The notes: generated from the sequence alone by a model not told the origin. DNA of 64,000 bases from Paenibacillus sp. TCA20 (GCF_000732325.1 NZ_BBIW01000001.1:434001-498000), one strand, 5' to 3'; counted from the first letter of the stretch, positions 8,286 to 16,625 are shown. Numbers and translations are program-made.

Positions 8286-10253
8286 TTGTCCAAGCTACTT
8301 AACACACCTTCGTATCCCTCCTCCCGATCCATAAAGTGGAGGAGTTCACGATATTTGTACTACCTCATATTTGTGATCCTGATGATTCTGAAGCTGGGAT
8401 ACTTCCACAGCCAGCTCAATGCCAGAAATATTGATATGAATTTTCTCGATTATGTAATTACTTTCGGATCTTTGCTGCTCGTCTCGTTCTGGGTGCTGTG
8501 GCTCCCGCAGCGCGCAGCAATTATCACTCTAATTGTACTGAATGTGCTCCTCAGCGCACTCATCTATGCCGACCTCGTCTATTATCGGTATTTTCAAGAT
8601 TTCATCACCATCCCTGTACTGCTGCAGGCTGGTCAATTAAGCTCGCTGGATGACAGTATTTTCTCACTTCTGAGATTTGCAGATCTGTGGTTTTTTGCAG
8701 ATCTACTGCTGCTTGCCGTATTCTCTGTATGCGTTCTCTTTCTCAATAAACGAACAGTTAGAGCGCGAAGCGCGGATAAAGAATATGCACCTAAGTGGCA
8801 GCGATTCCTCAGCGGCACTCTTGCTCTTGTGATCGGTGCAGTACTTACCTTTGGTCCTATTGAATTTTACAATCGCACATGGGCGGTCGGTTTATTTACC
8901 GGCAACTGGTGGAACCTCAGCTTATATAATGTAACGGGCTTGCTCGGATTCCATGGCTACGATCTATACCGGTATAATAAGGAGCGGCAGAATAGCCAAG
9001 CAGGCTTGACGGATGAGGAAATGAGCGAGGTTAGGCAATTCTTTGATTATAAGCAGCAGGAAGCGCTAAAAGCAGCCTCATCGGACACTTTTGGCCAATA
9101 TAAAGGTAAGAATGTCATGCTCGTGCAGGTTGAAGCTCTAATGAATTTTGTAATTAACAAAAGCATAAACGGGCGGGAGATCACCCCGCATCTCAATGCA
9201 TTAATGAAGGACAGCTTATATTTCAAAAATTTCTATCATCAGACCGGTCAGGGACGAACCTCCGATGCTGACCTATCTGCCAACATATCGCTGCATCCCC
9301 TGCCGACAGGATCTGTATTCACCCGCTACCCGGATCATACTTATGATTCGCTCCCGTCTGTTCTAGGAGAGCAAGGGTATTACACAGGCGCTTATCATGC
9401 TTACGAGAGCAGCTTCTGGAACCGGTATACGATGTACAACCACATGGGATATGACGAATTCATGAGCAAAAATGATTACACGATAGACGAGCCGATCGGC
9501 TGGTCGCTGGGAGACAAATCTTTTTTCCGGCAATCGCTTGATCAACTGACTAGCACCAATGAGGAGCCTTTCTATTCCTTTATGATCACACTAACGAACC
9601 ACCATCCTTATACTCTTCCGGAATCTATACAAGAGCTGGATGTAGGCGAATTTAACGGAACTCTGTTTGGCGACTATCTCCAAGCCGTGCATTATTCCGA
9701 TGCGGCGATCGGAGAGCTTATTGAACGGCTGAAGAAGGAGGGACTGTGGGAAGATACCCTATTTATGCTCTATGGCGATCATGATAATTCTCTAAAGGAG
9801 CGGTCCAGCTATGAGGCCTTCCTCGGCAAAAAAATTAGCGATCTCCAGATGCATCAAATCATGAACCAAGTACCACTACTCCTCCATTTACCTGATGGAA
9901 AACGATCTGGAGTATATCTAGAGCCAGCGGGACAAATGGATATCGCCCCAACCCTTCTTCATCTGCTCGGTATCGAGACAGATTCGAAGTATTTTATGGG
10001 GAATGATCTGCTGAACAGCCGAAATCGAATGGTTGTACTTCGTACAGGCGCTTTCGCTACAAGAGAGCTGTATTACATCCCTTCAGACGATTACCGCTTT
10101 GAACATGGAAGCTGTTATGATGCGGACTCAGAAGAGCGGACAAACGTAAATGCTTGCGAAGCTTCATTTGACGATGCAAAGAAGCAGCTGTCGATATCGG
10201 ATCGAGTCATTACTTACGACCTGATCGCGAGGCTTCGTGATTCGTCGAAATAA
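8286..10253 (+). CDS. LtaS-family phosphoglycerol transferase (lipoteichoic acid synthase-like)
   Basis: A 655-residue membrane enzyme that by family transfers glycerol-phosphate from phosphatidylglycerol to a lipid anchor, building lipoteichoic acid or a related polymer outside the membrane. Five membrane segments occupy about residues 25-215. The extracellular sulfatase-fold domain carries QVEALMNFV (metal-binding Glu), TGQGRTSDADLS (nucleophile Thr near residue 324), and LYGDHDNS (metal-binding Asp-His near residue 496). The start is taken as TTG at 8286 because AAGGAGG lies eight bases upstream; an earlier in-frame TTG at 8253 precedes that ribosome binding site. It could be LtaS itself or a YfnI/YqgS/YvgJ-type paralogue. 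It is convergent with the next gene. Confidence 0.88.
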   Translation: MSKLLNTPSYPSSRSIKWRSSRYLYYLIFVILMILKLGYFHSQLNARNIDMNFLDYVITFGSLLLVSFWVLWLPQRAAIITLIVLNVLLSALIYADLVYYRYFQDFITIPVLLQAGQLSSLDDSIFSLLRFADLWFFADLLLLAVFSVCVLFLNKRTVRARSADKEYAPKWQRFLSGTLALVIGAVLTFGPIEFYNRTWAVGLFTGNWWNLSLYNVTGLLGFHGYDLYRYNKERQNSQAGLTDEEMSEVRQFFDYKQQEALKAASSDTFGQYKGKNVMLVQVEALMNFVINKSINGREITPHLNALMKDSLYFKNFYHQTGQGRTSDADLSANISLHPLPTGSVFTRYPDHTYDSLPSVLGEQGYYTGAYHAYESSFWNRYTMYNHMGYDEFMSKNDYTIDEPIGWSLGDKSFFRQSLDQLTSTNEEPFYSFMITLTNHHPYTLPESIQELDVGEFNGTLFGDYLQAVHYSDAAIGELIERLKKEGLWEDTLFMLYGDHDNSLKERSSYEAFLGKKISDLQMHQIMNQVPLLLHLPDGKRSGVYLEPAGQMDIAPTLLHLLGIETDSKYFMGNDLLNSRNRMVVLRTGAFATRELYYIPSDDYRFEHGSCYDADSEERTNVNACEASFDDAKKQLSISDRVITYDLIARLRDSSK

Positions 10254-10272
10254 AAGTAGCCGTCATCAACAA

Positions 10273-10302
10273 AACCCCCGTCTCCTATGAGAACGGGGGT
10301 TC
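10273..10302. terminator. intrinsic terminator between convergent genes
   Basis: AACCCCCGT pairs with ACGGGGGTT. The T-run (TTTTGTT) follows on the minus strand, so it mainly serves the small gene to the right, but the stem can act in both directions. Confidence 0.8.
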
Positions 10303-10315
10303 ATTGGTATGCAGG

Positions 10316-10603
10316 TCAGTTGTCTTCAGGCTTCTTCGATGCCAGGCTGGCATGGAGTGATGCGAGACGTTCCTTTTCTTCTGAGAGAATTTCCTCTGCA
10401 AACTCAGTACCGCTGTAGTTTAGCTGCTGCCGGGCTACCGCCACTGCATTCTCTGCACGCAGCAATCGCTTATTCGCTTGCTCGAGCATATCTGGTGTAG
10501 GATGCGACATCGCCTGGGAAACTGCATGATGCAGTTTTTTTACTGAGTTGGAGGCTTGCGCCACCGTCGTATAGGATTGCAGACTGGAATGATCGTGTTT
10601 CAT
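10316..10603 (-). CDS. small helical cytosolic protein, possibly DUF2564-like
   Basis: A 95-residue soluble protein with no signal or membrane segment. It is predicted to be almost all helical, with a heptad-like run from about residue 10 to 60 (ASNSVKKLHHAVSQAM, then LEQANKRLLRAENAVAVAR). The pattern of paired short helices resembles Bacillales DUF2564 proteins such as YpeQ, but I am not certain of the family. The ATG at 10603 is used because GAGAGGAG lies upstream; a GTG at 10615 overlaps that site. It is a single gene with its own terminator. Function unknown. Confidence 0.6.
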   Translation of the reverse strand: MKHDHSSLQSYTTVAQASNSVKKLHHAVSQAMSHPTPDMLEQANKRLLRAENAVAVARQQLNYSGTEFAEEILSEEKERLASLHASLASKKPEDN

Positions 10604-10681
10604 ATCGAAGCACACTCCTCTCTCAAAGTCCCTGCTACATCTGTTAGCATGGATATTAAGAAAGGTCGTTATGCACAGAAC

Positions 10682-10906
10682 TTAATTTTTAATAAATGGA
10701 GCTGCCTTGGTAAGCACTTCTTCCTCTGTCGGTGCACTGATGTAACGTCCATTAACGAATACAAAAGCTCTTTTGCCGCAGGGTCCGCAATAGGATTTGC
10801 AGCCTACCTTGATCTCAGCATCTGGGGCCATCTTCTGAAGCTTAGGCACCAAAGACTTTAATTTGACATGCTTACATTTATCACATACTCGAATATCGTT
10901 AGCCAT
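10682..10906 (-). CDS. DUF1450 (UPF0349, YuzB-like) Cys-rich protein
   Basis: A 74-residue protein with CDKC near the N-terminus and CKSYCGPCG in the middle, then the FVFVNGRYISA strand and an amphipathic C-terminal helix. This is the DUF1450 pattern, a thioredoxin-like or ferredoxin-like small fold with conserved cysteines. Its role is not known; the cysteines suggest metal or redox chemistry. The next gene in the same direction is a HesB-like protein, 45 bases away, which fits an iron-sulfur or redox theme but proves nothing. Confidence 0.75.
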   Translation of the reverse strand: MANDIRVCDKCKHVKLKSLVPKLQKMAPDAEIKVGCKSYCGPCGKRAFVFVNGRYISAPTEEEVLTKAAPFIKN

Positions 10907-10951
10907 GTACTCCCCTTCTCACAAGAAAAACATCATTCGGCTTCTTAACAA

Positions 10952-11254
10952 TTAGTCGTGGAAATGATTCCCTTGCGCAGGATTTGTAATAACAAAACCT
11001 TCTTTAGGGAAGTACAGATAATCCACTTTGATGCCGTCCAGCATCGGCTTGCCTGTTTCAAGCACCAGGTCGATTTCTTTGTCTGTAGATACAACCTCAT
11101 CATTCTCTTTCGGTGTATCAAAATCAATCCCATAGTGTACATGATCACCATGATCGAGTGTGATCAGGACGCGTACATATTTACCTTCGTTCTCAGGGAG
11201 TGCAAGCTCACGCTTAAGCACTTTAGCGGCATTACGAGTAATTTTTGCTTTCAT
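10952..11254 (-). CDS. HesB/IscA-like fold protein without the cluster cysteines (YneR-like)
   Basis: A 100-residue protein resembling the HesB/YadR/YfhF family, with the strands VRVLITLDHGDHVHYG and IKVDYLYFPKEGFVITNP. True IscA-type carriers end in a C-x-C motif and have an upstream cysteine; here the corresponding region reads NPAQGNHFHD and the protein contains no cysteine. It is therefore unlikely to carry an iron-sulfur cluster in the classic way; the histidines might bind metal. The start is ATG at 11254 behind AGGAGATG; an upstream in-frame alternative at 11278 precedes the ribosome binding site. It lies just upstream of the DUF1450 gene. Confidence 0.7.
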   Translation of the reverse strand: MKAKITRNAAKVLKRELALPENEGKYVRVLITLDHGDHVHYGIDFDTPKENDEVVSTDKEIDLVLETGKPMLDGIKVDYLYFPKEGFVITNPAQGNHFHD

Positions 11255-11396
11255 TATAATTTCATCTCCTAGTGTCATCTATATAGAAACTGTCAGCAAT
11301 TTATAAATTGGCTCAATTTCAATACCCTATATTTTAATCAAGAAGCGTGTATTTAGCAATATCTGCTGATTGAATCCATTTCATAATACATCATTT

Positions 11397-11648
11397 CTAT
11401 TTGCGGCCTACTACATTCGGATATTTGCGTTCTGCCCTCTGAACGAACCAGTTCATGAGGAACATCGTGACCCCGATATCATCAATCGGGAGGAGAGGCA
11501 GCACATCAGGCATAATCCAATATACCGCGGCAGGAACCAAGAAGAGAAGCTTGTCCTGCAATTGAACCTCTGAAGACATGAGAAGAGCAGGCATCCTTTT
11601 AAACACATGAGACCAAGACTTTAGCGATAACAGCTTCTTCCATTTCAT
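11397..11648 (-). CDS. DUF1232 (YkvA-like) small membrane protein
   Basis: An 83-residue protein with the DUF1232 core LLFLVPAAVYWIMPDVLPLLPIDDIG compressed into one or two membrane segments (about residues 32-65). The acidic pair in the PIDDIG turn is the family hallmark. Function is unknown across the family. The ATG at 11648 has AAGGAG ten bases upstream; the ATG at 11657 is too close to it. It is a single gene. Confidence 0.7.
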   Translation of the reverse strand: MKWKKLLSLKSWSHVFKRMPALLMSSEVQLQDKLLFLVPAAVYWIMPDVLPLLPIDDIGVTMFLMNWFVQRAERKYPNVVGRK

Positions 11649-11700
11649 GATGATCATACTCCTTCCGGGTTATTACTATCATAACATACGTGTAAATTCA

Positions 11701-11722
11701 GGGGAGGTTTCCATACCTCCCT
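11701..11722. terminator. weak hairpin after the M14 peptidase gene
   Basis: GGGAGGT pairs with ACCTCCC around a 5-6 base loop, 40 bases beyond the peptidase stop codon. There is no clear T-run on either strand, so termination is uncertain. Confidence 0.4.
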
Positions 11723-11763
11723 TATGCAAATTGCTCCAGATTGTGTGCCATATAACTCAGATC

Positions 11764-12648
11764 TCAGCGAAGAAGCAGGCGGATGGCAGACACCATAAGC
11801 CGCTCGACCTCAGCAGCAATTGGAATATATTGATGAACTGGCAGCGGATTAGTCCCGAGTCCGGTTTCAACGGTAAAGCCTGGTCTGCCATACTCCTGAA
11901 TAAACCAATCTTTATATCCTGCATCACTTTCCGTCAATTTAACCGGAGCATACCCTGTTGCCGCTGCTAGCTGCTGAGCCCATGCCTCACTGAATGCCGG
12001 CTCGTAATCACGATAGTTCCAGTATATTTCTTCCCCTTGACTATGCAGTGCGATGATCATGTCGAATTTCTTATCCATCGTCCATTCTGCCAAGGCTCTG
12101 GACTCGGGTTCAGTCAGGGGATGTTCTCCTCCATAATCTCTTGGTCCAGGGCAAGTCACAGAACGGCGTTTCGCTTCTTCGTAAAAATGAGCAGGAAATT
12201 GGTCGTTAAGATCAATGCCTCGAATGTTCGCCTTCCAGCCCGAGAAGTCAGGATTGCCGCCATTCATTTCGAGGAGTTCTGTAGAGAAGGGATGAGCATT
12301 CGCTCCGTTTAGAACCAATTCTATGCCATCAGGATTGAGCATTGGCACCACCCATAAGGTCACTTGTTCAGCCCATCCATCGGATAAGCAGCCCTGCCAA
12401 TCCTGTTGTTCTTCCAGAGCGGCCATGTAGCTTTTGACAAAATACATCAGACAAGGAACGTTCAGCCACTCATTCGCATGCATACCTGCATTGACGTGCA
12501 GCTGAATTGGCCCCTTTCCAATTCTAATGTATGGAATCTTTCTTCCAAGCACACTGCATCCCATCGTCCCCAGCTCACTCATCGGCGTTCTTAGGCTTTT
12601 TATGTGATCAAGATCTTGTTCAAGCTCACGATACCCGTATAGATTCAT
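11764..12648 (-). CDS. M14-family zinc carboxypeptidase
   Basis: A 294-residue metallopeptidase. The zinc ligands are in GMHANEW (His-x-x-Glu, about residues 56-60) and ALHSQGEEIYWNY (third His), and the catalytic glutamate is in FTVETGLGTNP near the C-terminus. PMLNPDGIELV and IRGIDLNDQFP are the usual substrate-binding regions. Relatives in Bacillales, such as YqgT, cleave gamma-D-glutamyl-diaminopimelate bonds in peptidoglycan fragments. There is no signal peptide, so it should be cytosolic and act on recycled peptides. AGGAGGAGATAAGGG lies directly before the ATG. Neighbours are unrelated; glutamate racemase is next upstream in the same direction but behind its own terminator. Confidence 0.85.
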   Translation of the reverse strand: MNLYGYRELEQDLDHIKSLRTPMSELGTMGCSVLGRKIPYIRIGKGPIQLHVNAGMHANEWLNVPCLMYFVKSYMAALEEQQDWQGCLSDGWAEQVTLWVVPMLNPDGIELVLNGANAHPFSTELLEMNGGNPDFSGWKANIRGIDLNDQFPAHFYEEAKRRSVTCPGPRDYGGEHPLTEPESRALAEWTMDKKFDMIIALHSQGEEIYWNYRDYEPAFSEAWAQQLAAATGYAPVKLTESDAGYKDWFIQEYGRPGFTVETGLGTNPLPVHQYIPIAAEVERLMVSAIRLLLR

Positions 12649-12773
12649 CCCTTATCTCCTCCTATAAACTAAGTGAAGGTCAAGAACCATATTTACGTGC
12701 ATTATATGCTGCTTATCATCACATTCGTGATAAATCCCTAAGGCGGAATCGAGATGTTGCTGTTAAGTATGTA

Positions 12774-12828
12774 TATAAAAAGACAGCCCTGTCCTTTGAA
12801 CTCTGCCGTTCAATGTCAAGGCTGTCTT
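12774..12828 (-). terminator. intrinsic terminator after glutamate racemase
   Basis: On the minus strand AAGACAGCC pairs with GGCTGTCTT and is followed by further T. It lies just past the racemase stop codon. Confidence 0.8.
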
Positions 12829-12840
12829 AATCTTCAATCG

Positions 12841-13647
12841 TTACAATTTGGATACTTGCCATACGACCGGGGTATTACGAATCTGCTCTCCAAGCCAGGA
12901 TCTCGCAATGCTTTGAAACATAACCGGATCACCCGAGCAAAAAAACTGATGAACAGGCGTTTCATCACCTATGGCGAGCTTCCCCTTGTCATATAAGATC
13001 GTGCTCGTTTCTCTGGCAGTCTCATCGGCAGAACTAATTAATTTGACATGAGGACCCATCGCCTGACCAATCGGCTCCATCAAGAACGGATAATGAGTAC
13101 AGCCTAGAATAAGGGTATCGATTGGTTTGTCTTTCATGCCGTTCAAGGACTCACTAACAGTGGATCTCGTATGCTCGGACCTGAAATCCCCTTGCTCGAC
13201 CAGCGGGACAAGGGCCGGACAAGCCTGACTCATAACATTGATATATGGAGACAGCTGCTTAAGTGCTGTTGTATACGCTCCGCTGTTGATCGTACCCATC
13301 GTACCGATGACTCCAATATTACCTGTTTTGGTAGCTGTTATCGCGGCTCTGGCACCGGGATGAATGACACCGATCACCGGAATATCCACTTTCTGCGATA
13401 TATGGTCCAGCGCAGCTGCTGTTGCCGTATTACAGGCAATAACGATAACTTTTGGATCAAATTGAATAAGAAAATCTACGATTTGTTCTGTAAATTGTTT
13501 TACTTCCTCGGACGAACGGGGTCCGTATGGTGTGCGGGCCGTATCTCCAAAATAAATGACTTTTTCCCGCGGAAGCTGACGCATCACTTCTTTGGCTACA
13601 GTCAGCCCCCCAACACCAGAATCTAATATTGCGATAGCTTGTTGCAC
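12841..13647 (-). CDS. murI: glutamate racemase
   Basis: A 268-residue cytosolic enzyme that interconverts L- and D-glutamate for peptidoglycan synthesis (and polyglutamate, if made). The two catalytic cysteines are in VIACNTATAAA and LILGCTHYPFL, and the N-terminal AILDSGVGGLTV carries the conserved Asp-Ser. Length equals B. subtilis RacE. An ATG at 13680 is in frame, but GAAGGAAGC fits a GTG at 13647, which gives MQQAIAILDSG, so I use that start. It could be named racE. It forms a single-gene unit. Confidence 0.93.
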   Translation of the reverse strand: MQQAIAILDSGVGGLTVAKEVMRQLPREKVIYFGDTARTPYGPRSSEEVKQFTEQIVDFLIQFDPKVIVIACNTATAAALDHISQKVDIPVIGVIHPGARAAITATKTGNIGVIGTMGTINSGAYTTALKQLSPYINVMSQACPALVPLVEQGDFRSEHTRSTVSESLNGMKDKPIDTLILGCTHYPFLMEPIGQAMGPHVKLISSADETARETSTILYDKGKLAIGDETPVHQFFCSGDPVMFQSIARSWLGEQIRNTPVVWQVSKL

Positions 13648-13770
13648 GAACACACCGCTTCCTTCTTTACATATTTCCATCCCTTTTCCATCCTACCCTA
13701 TGTTTCGGACGGCAAAAAGGTACCTACATATTACCCGATTTAGTATGGGCGTGTAAACCAAGCTCAGCGC

Positions 13771-13824
13771 AAAAAGGCCTTTTGCCTCATCCCTATACCT
13801 ACAGGGAGCGGCAGTCAGGCCTTT
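13771..13824 (-). terminator. intrinsic terminator after the YtxH/DUF948 pair
   Basis: On the minus strand AAAGGCCT near 13824 pairs with AGGCCTTTTT near 13771, with a shorter inner stem between. It lies 18 bases after the YtxH-like stop codon. Confidence 0.65.
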
Positions 13825-13841
13825 GCTACGAATCTTTACGC

Positions 13842-14180
13842 CTATAATGTATCGTCCTCTGCTGCTTCTTCAGCAGTCTGCTCAGTCTTTGCAGGTTCAC
13901 TGATCCCAGACACCTTAGCGACCTCGTTCCCTGAACTGATGCCCCGGATATCTTGCAAGAAGCCTTCTGTCGATTCCTTCACTTTGGAAGCGATCCTCAC
14001 ACTCTGCTCGCTGACTTTCTCAGCCAGGTTCTGCCCCTTCTCTGTAACAAGCTTGGCATTCTCCGCAATATCCTCGCGGAGCTCAGCTCCTGATTTGGGG
14101 GCAAACAGCAGCGCCGTAATCGATCCAGCAACCGTCCCAATTAAAGTACCCCATAACAAGCTCTTGTTCGTATCTTTCAT
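13842..14180 (-). CDS. YtxH-domain protein
   Basis: A 112-residue protein with one N-terminal membrane segment (LLWGTLIGTVAGSITALLFAP), then the YtxH signature PKSGAELREDIAENA and a long amphipathic helix, ending in an acidic tail. In B. subtilis ytxH lies with ytxG in a general-stress operon. The gene starts 7 bases after the DUF948 gene, with GAAGGAG upstream, so the two are cotranscribed. The molecular function is unknown; a membrane-associated stress role is inferred from the B. subtilis pair. Confidence 0.8.
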   Translation of the reverse strand: MKDTNKSLLWGTLIGTVAGSITALLFAPKSGAELREDIAENAKLVTEKGQNLAEKVSEQSVRIASKVKESTEGFLQDIRGISSGNEVAKVSGISEPAKTEQTAEEAAEDDTL

Positions 14181-14186
14181 GCCTGC

Positions 14187-14648
14187 TCACTCCTTCTCAC
14201 GCGGGCTGGAAGCACCCGGAGCAGGAGCGTTACGCTGCCATGTGTGCCATACCGTCATGGCTGCATCAACGTATCGGAACATTTGACCCAGGCGCTGTTC
14301 ATTGTCCTGGTGTGCGCCATCCACATGCTTGTGTGCTGAACGAGACAGCTTGACGCTGATCTCATCCATCGTGCGGCTGATCTGCTGCAGTACCGTACCT
14401 AGCGAAGCGATTGACTCAAAGAGAGGGGCTGACTTCTCTAGATATCCCTGCATATCCGATATCGCTTTATTCGTACCTTGAATCATGGCTGAGGTATCTG
14501 CAGCGAGTATATCGGTTTTCTCTTCGAGCTGACTGACACTCTGTTTAACCTGCTTCATCAAGCTTCTTGCTTCAATAAGCACCACAACGCCTGCAGCTGC
14601 AAGGATAATAAAAGCCCCTGCCATCAGCGCTACACTCCATGCGATCAT
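14187..14648 (-). CDS. DUF948 protein (YtxG-like)
   Basis: A 153-residue protein: one N-terminal membrane segment (about residues 5-27), then a long coiled-coil-prone helix with MKQVKQSVSQLEEKTD and ISDMQGYLEKSAPLFES, typical of DUF948. It is the upstream gene of a two-gene unit with the YtxH-like protein, as in the B. subtilis ytxGH operon. AGCAGGAGGG precedes the ATG. The upstream region has a sigma-A-like TATAAT; I see no sigma-B promoter here, unlike the B. subtilis operon. Confidence 0.8.
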   Translation of the reverse strand: MIAWSVALMAGAFIILAAAGVVVLIEARSLMKQVKQSVSQLEEKTDILAADTSAMIQGTNKAISDMQGYLEKSAPLFESIASLGTVLQQISRTMDEISVKLSRSAHKHVDGAHQDNEQRLGQMFRYVDAAMTVWHTWQRNAPAPGASSPREKE

Positions 14649-14697
14649 GTTCCAACCCTCCTGCTAACCGGGCGAAAGCCCATTTTTTAGTTAATGC

Positions 14698-14724
14698 ATT
14701 ATAAGCAGGAGGAGCCTGACTTGA
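14698..14724 (-). promoter_or_regulatory. possible promoter of the DUF948-YtxH unit
   Basis: A perfect minus-strand TATAAT at 14698-14703 lies about 50 bases upstream of the DUF948 start. The -35 region (TTGTGT further upstream) is poorly spaced, so this is tentative. Confidence 0.35.
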
Positions 14725-14759
14725 CACAACAAAATTCAATAGTACATAAATCGATCAGA

Positions 14760-15659
14760 TTAGGACGAAATGTTCCCAGCGTAATAGGGTGCACCTGGAT
14801 CCAGATCTATTACATATCTTAGAGGTGAAACCAGCGATTCCTGATGCTCGCAGCGCCAGCGCTGTTCCCCGGATGAACCCAGCAGCTGACCATCCTGTAT
14901 CACATCACCCTGATCAAATATATAATAGGCGGCACCGTATAAGGTACGAGCTACGACATCCGGATCCATCCCAGCAAAGTGACATTGAAAATCCGGCACC
15001 CCTAATGAGGATAACCCCACCGTATCCATCACCAGCTCACGTCTAGCTTCACTGCCTCCCGCTTGATACAGCCTTACATTCATCGCTCCGTACAGATGAT
15101 CTCCATTTTCGATCGCTTTGGCATAAGCAGAAGGATTCACCAGTTTGTCACTGCCGTAAAAGTAAACCGCTTCACAAGGTGCCACTTCTAGAATAGCGAG
15201 CAACGCCTGCTGGAACAGCTTCAATCGCTCTTTATGCGGCAGGGCCGCCGTAAACATATCATGTATGCGAATCTGATACTGGCACAGGTCTGTAACCTCA
15301 TTTGCTTCGCTCCAATGCCAGGACTGCTCCACAGCACCCTTGAAGCGGTTCTTGTCCTGAATCTTGGTGACAGGCAGAATGCAGGTCTGTGCAGGAACGG
15401 TCCCGTCTTCAAAATTAACCATATGCTCCATATGCATAATGACTAGAAGCTCCTGCTCTTTATCTGCTGCCTCGGCTTGATTCTGAACCTTATTCACTGC
15501 GTCCTTGTTGACAGGCCGTTTCATCACTCTTGCTTTTCCGGTCAAACGCTTCATGACCTCCATCAGCTTCTCTTCTTTCAGCTGAGGCATATCCTTGAAT
15601 AGAAGCTCGGCCATATATACCGGATGAAATCCGGAGTTGTCTTTCTTACGATCTGACAT
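14760..15659 (-). CDS. DUF4261-domain protein
   Basis: A 299-residue soluble protein. The C-terminal third, with ELVMDTVGLSSLGVPDFQCH followed by a YYIFDQGDVIQDGQLLG stretch, matches the DUF4261 pattern. Before it, ILEVAPCEAVYFYGSDKLVNP resembles the middle part of the same family. The N-terminal 60 residues are basic and contain no recognised motif. No function is known for the family. ATG at 15659 is used because GGAGG lies eight bases upstream; an earlier ATG at 15692 precedes that site. No tight neighbours. Confidence 0.6.
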   Translation of the reverse strand: MSDRKKDNSGFHPVYMAELLFKDMPQLKEEKLMEVMKRLTGKARVMKRPVNKDAVNKVQNQAEAADKEQELLVIMHMEHMVNFEDGTVPAQTCILPVTKIQDKNRFKGAVEQSWHWSEANEVTDLCQYQIRIHDMFTAALPHKERLKLFQQALLAILEVAPCEAVYFYGSDKLVNPSAYAKAIENGDHLYGAMNVRLYQAGGSEARRELVMDTVGLSSLGVPDFQCHFAGMDPDVVARTLYGAAYYIFDQGDVIQDGQLLGSSGEQRWRCEHQESLVSPLRYVIDLDPGAPYYAGNISS

Positions 15660-15739
15660 GATCTTTCCTCCAAACCAACTAGGTGAATCCATTACAATTA
15701 CAAAATTTAATTCAACTAGAATTTTTTAATCTATTAAAC

Positions 15740-16192
15740 CTAGTTCCGTGACGGTTGGAACGGTCCCAGTTCTTTTTCGAGATACAAACGAATTTGATCT
15801 GCGAACCGATCCAGCACATCAGGAAGCGTCCGGGTTACCTTATGCAGGCTTGTCCGATCCCATGCATAATAATCCTGTACGAGCGGCTTCCGCAGCGGCA
15901 CAAGCTCCATAAACAGCTTATAGCTCTCCTCATCAAATGCCCCTGCTTCATGAACAATTTCAATGATGTCTTCGTAGCTGCTCGCATCCCTGAGAATAAA
16001 TCCATCAATGAGATAACTTCCTACGTCAGTTACAATCTCTAGGGCCAAATGAAGGGAACGCTCCTGAACGAAGCCGAGGATAATTCCCCCATCCCAGTTG
16101 TCCTGTGCGTGACGGAGCCCAGCTGTAATCTCGGGAATAGCTGACAAGCGCAATTCGATTTGATCTGTATTTACATAGTACAATACGTTCAC
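15740..16192 (-). CDS. DUF86 / HepT-like protein (YutE-like)
   Basis: A 150-residue helical protein with the HEPN-type core IVTDVGSYLIDGFILRDASSYEDIIEI, very like B. subtilis YutE. HepT toxins have an R-x4-H-x-Y active motif; here the corresponding stretch is RKPLVQDYY, so the histidine is glutamine. No MNT-type nucleotidyltransferase antitoxin lies beside it. A toxin-antitoxin role is therefore unlikely. The ORF opens with GTG at 16192; a TTG at 16183 gives MYYVNTDQIE, which aligns better with the YutE start, and neither has a good ribosome binding site. It is the last gene of a short run with a 35-residue membrane protein and a Dabb protein. Confidence 0.75.
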   Translation of the reverse strand: MNVLYYVNTDQIELRLSAIPEITAGLRHAQDNWDGGIILGFVQERSLHLALEIVTDVGSYLIDGFILRDASSYEDIIEIVHEAGAFDEESYKLFMELVPLRKPLVQDYYAWDRTSLHKVTRTLPDVLDRFADQIRLYLEKELGPFQPSRN

Positions 16193-16209
16193 ATCCGTTT
16201 CGTCGGTAA

Positions 16210-16317
16210 TCAGTTACGTCTATTTTTTCGTTTCAGCCAAAAGAACATTACCGGGCATGCAATTAAAATGACGATCAGCAAAAACATCGTTTCCATAACA
16301 TCTTTTAAATCGCCCAC
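16210..16317 (-). CDS. 35-residue single-pass membrane protein
   Basis: A short frame of 35 residues starts with GTG at 16317, six bases after AAGGGGAG. It encodes a polar N-terminus (MGDLKDVMET), a hydrophobic segment MFLLIVILIACPVMFFW, and a basic end LKRKNRRN, following the positive-inside rule. It fits exactly between the Dabb gene (20 bases upstream) and the YutE-like gene (17 bases downstream), all on the same strand, which supports translation. I do not recognise it. Function unknown. Confidence 0.6.
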   Translation of the reverse strand: MGDLKDVMETMFLLIVILIACPVMFFWLKRKNRRN

Positions 16318-16337
16318 CTGCTACTCCCCTTTGTAAG

Positions 16338-16625
16338 TTAGATTTCGTAATCAACTGCAACAGAAGAATCCTTCACAACACTCATATGCTTAATAATCTC
16401 TTGATGAACAGGATGAACCTGGTAGGCCTCCAATGCCTCCAAGGAATCAACGACTGCGGTCAGAGAAATATCGAAGGAACGCTCCGATTTCAAGACATCC
16501 ACTCCGATCTCCAGTGATTTCAGCAGCTCAATTCTGCCATCCATACTGCGTAATATACGAGCCGTCTCCTCAATGCTCGCCTCTGAACGGTCCTTTAATT
16601 TGAAAAAAACGATATGTTTAATCAT
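16338..16625 (-). CDS. Dabb (stress-responsive A/B barrel) domain protein
   Basis: A 95-residue protein with the typical ferredoxin-like dimeric barrel pattern: MIKHIVFFKLKD at the N-terminus with the conserved His-x-V/x-F, then LKSLEIGVDVL, FDISLTAVVDSLEALEAY and HPVHQEIIKHM. Family members are small homodimers with varied roles. AAGGAG lies upstream of the ATG. It begins a short co-oriented run with the 35-residue membrane protein and the YutE-like gene. Confidence 0.85.
   Translation of the reverse strand: MIKHIVFFKLKDRSEASIEETARILRSMDGRIELLKSLEIGVDVLKSERSFDISLTAVVDSLEALEAYQVHPVHQEIIKHMSVVKDSSVAVDYEI

Noticed and set aside
15740..16192. HepT toxin of a HepT/MNT toxin-antitoxin pair
   Set aside because: The catalytic histidine is absent and no nucleotidyltransferase partner is beside it.
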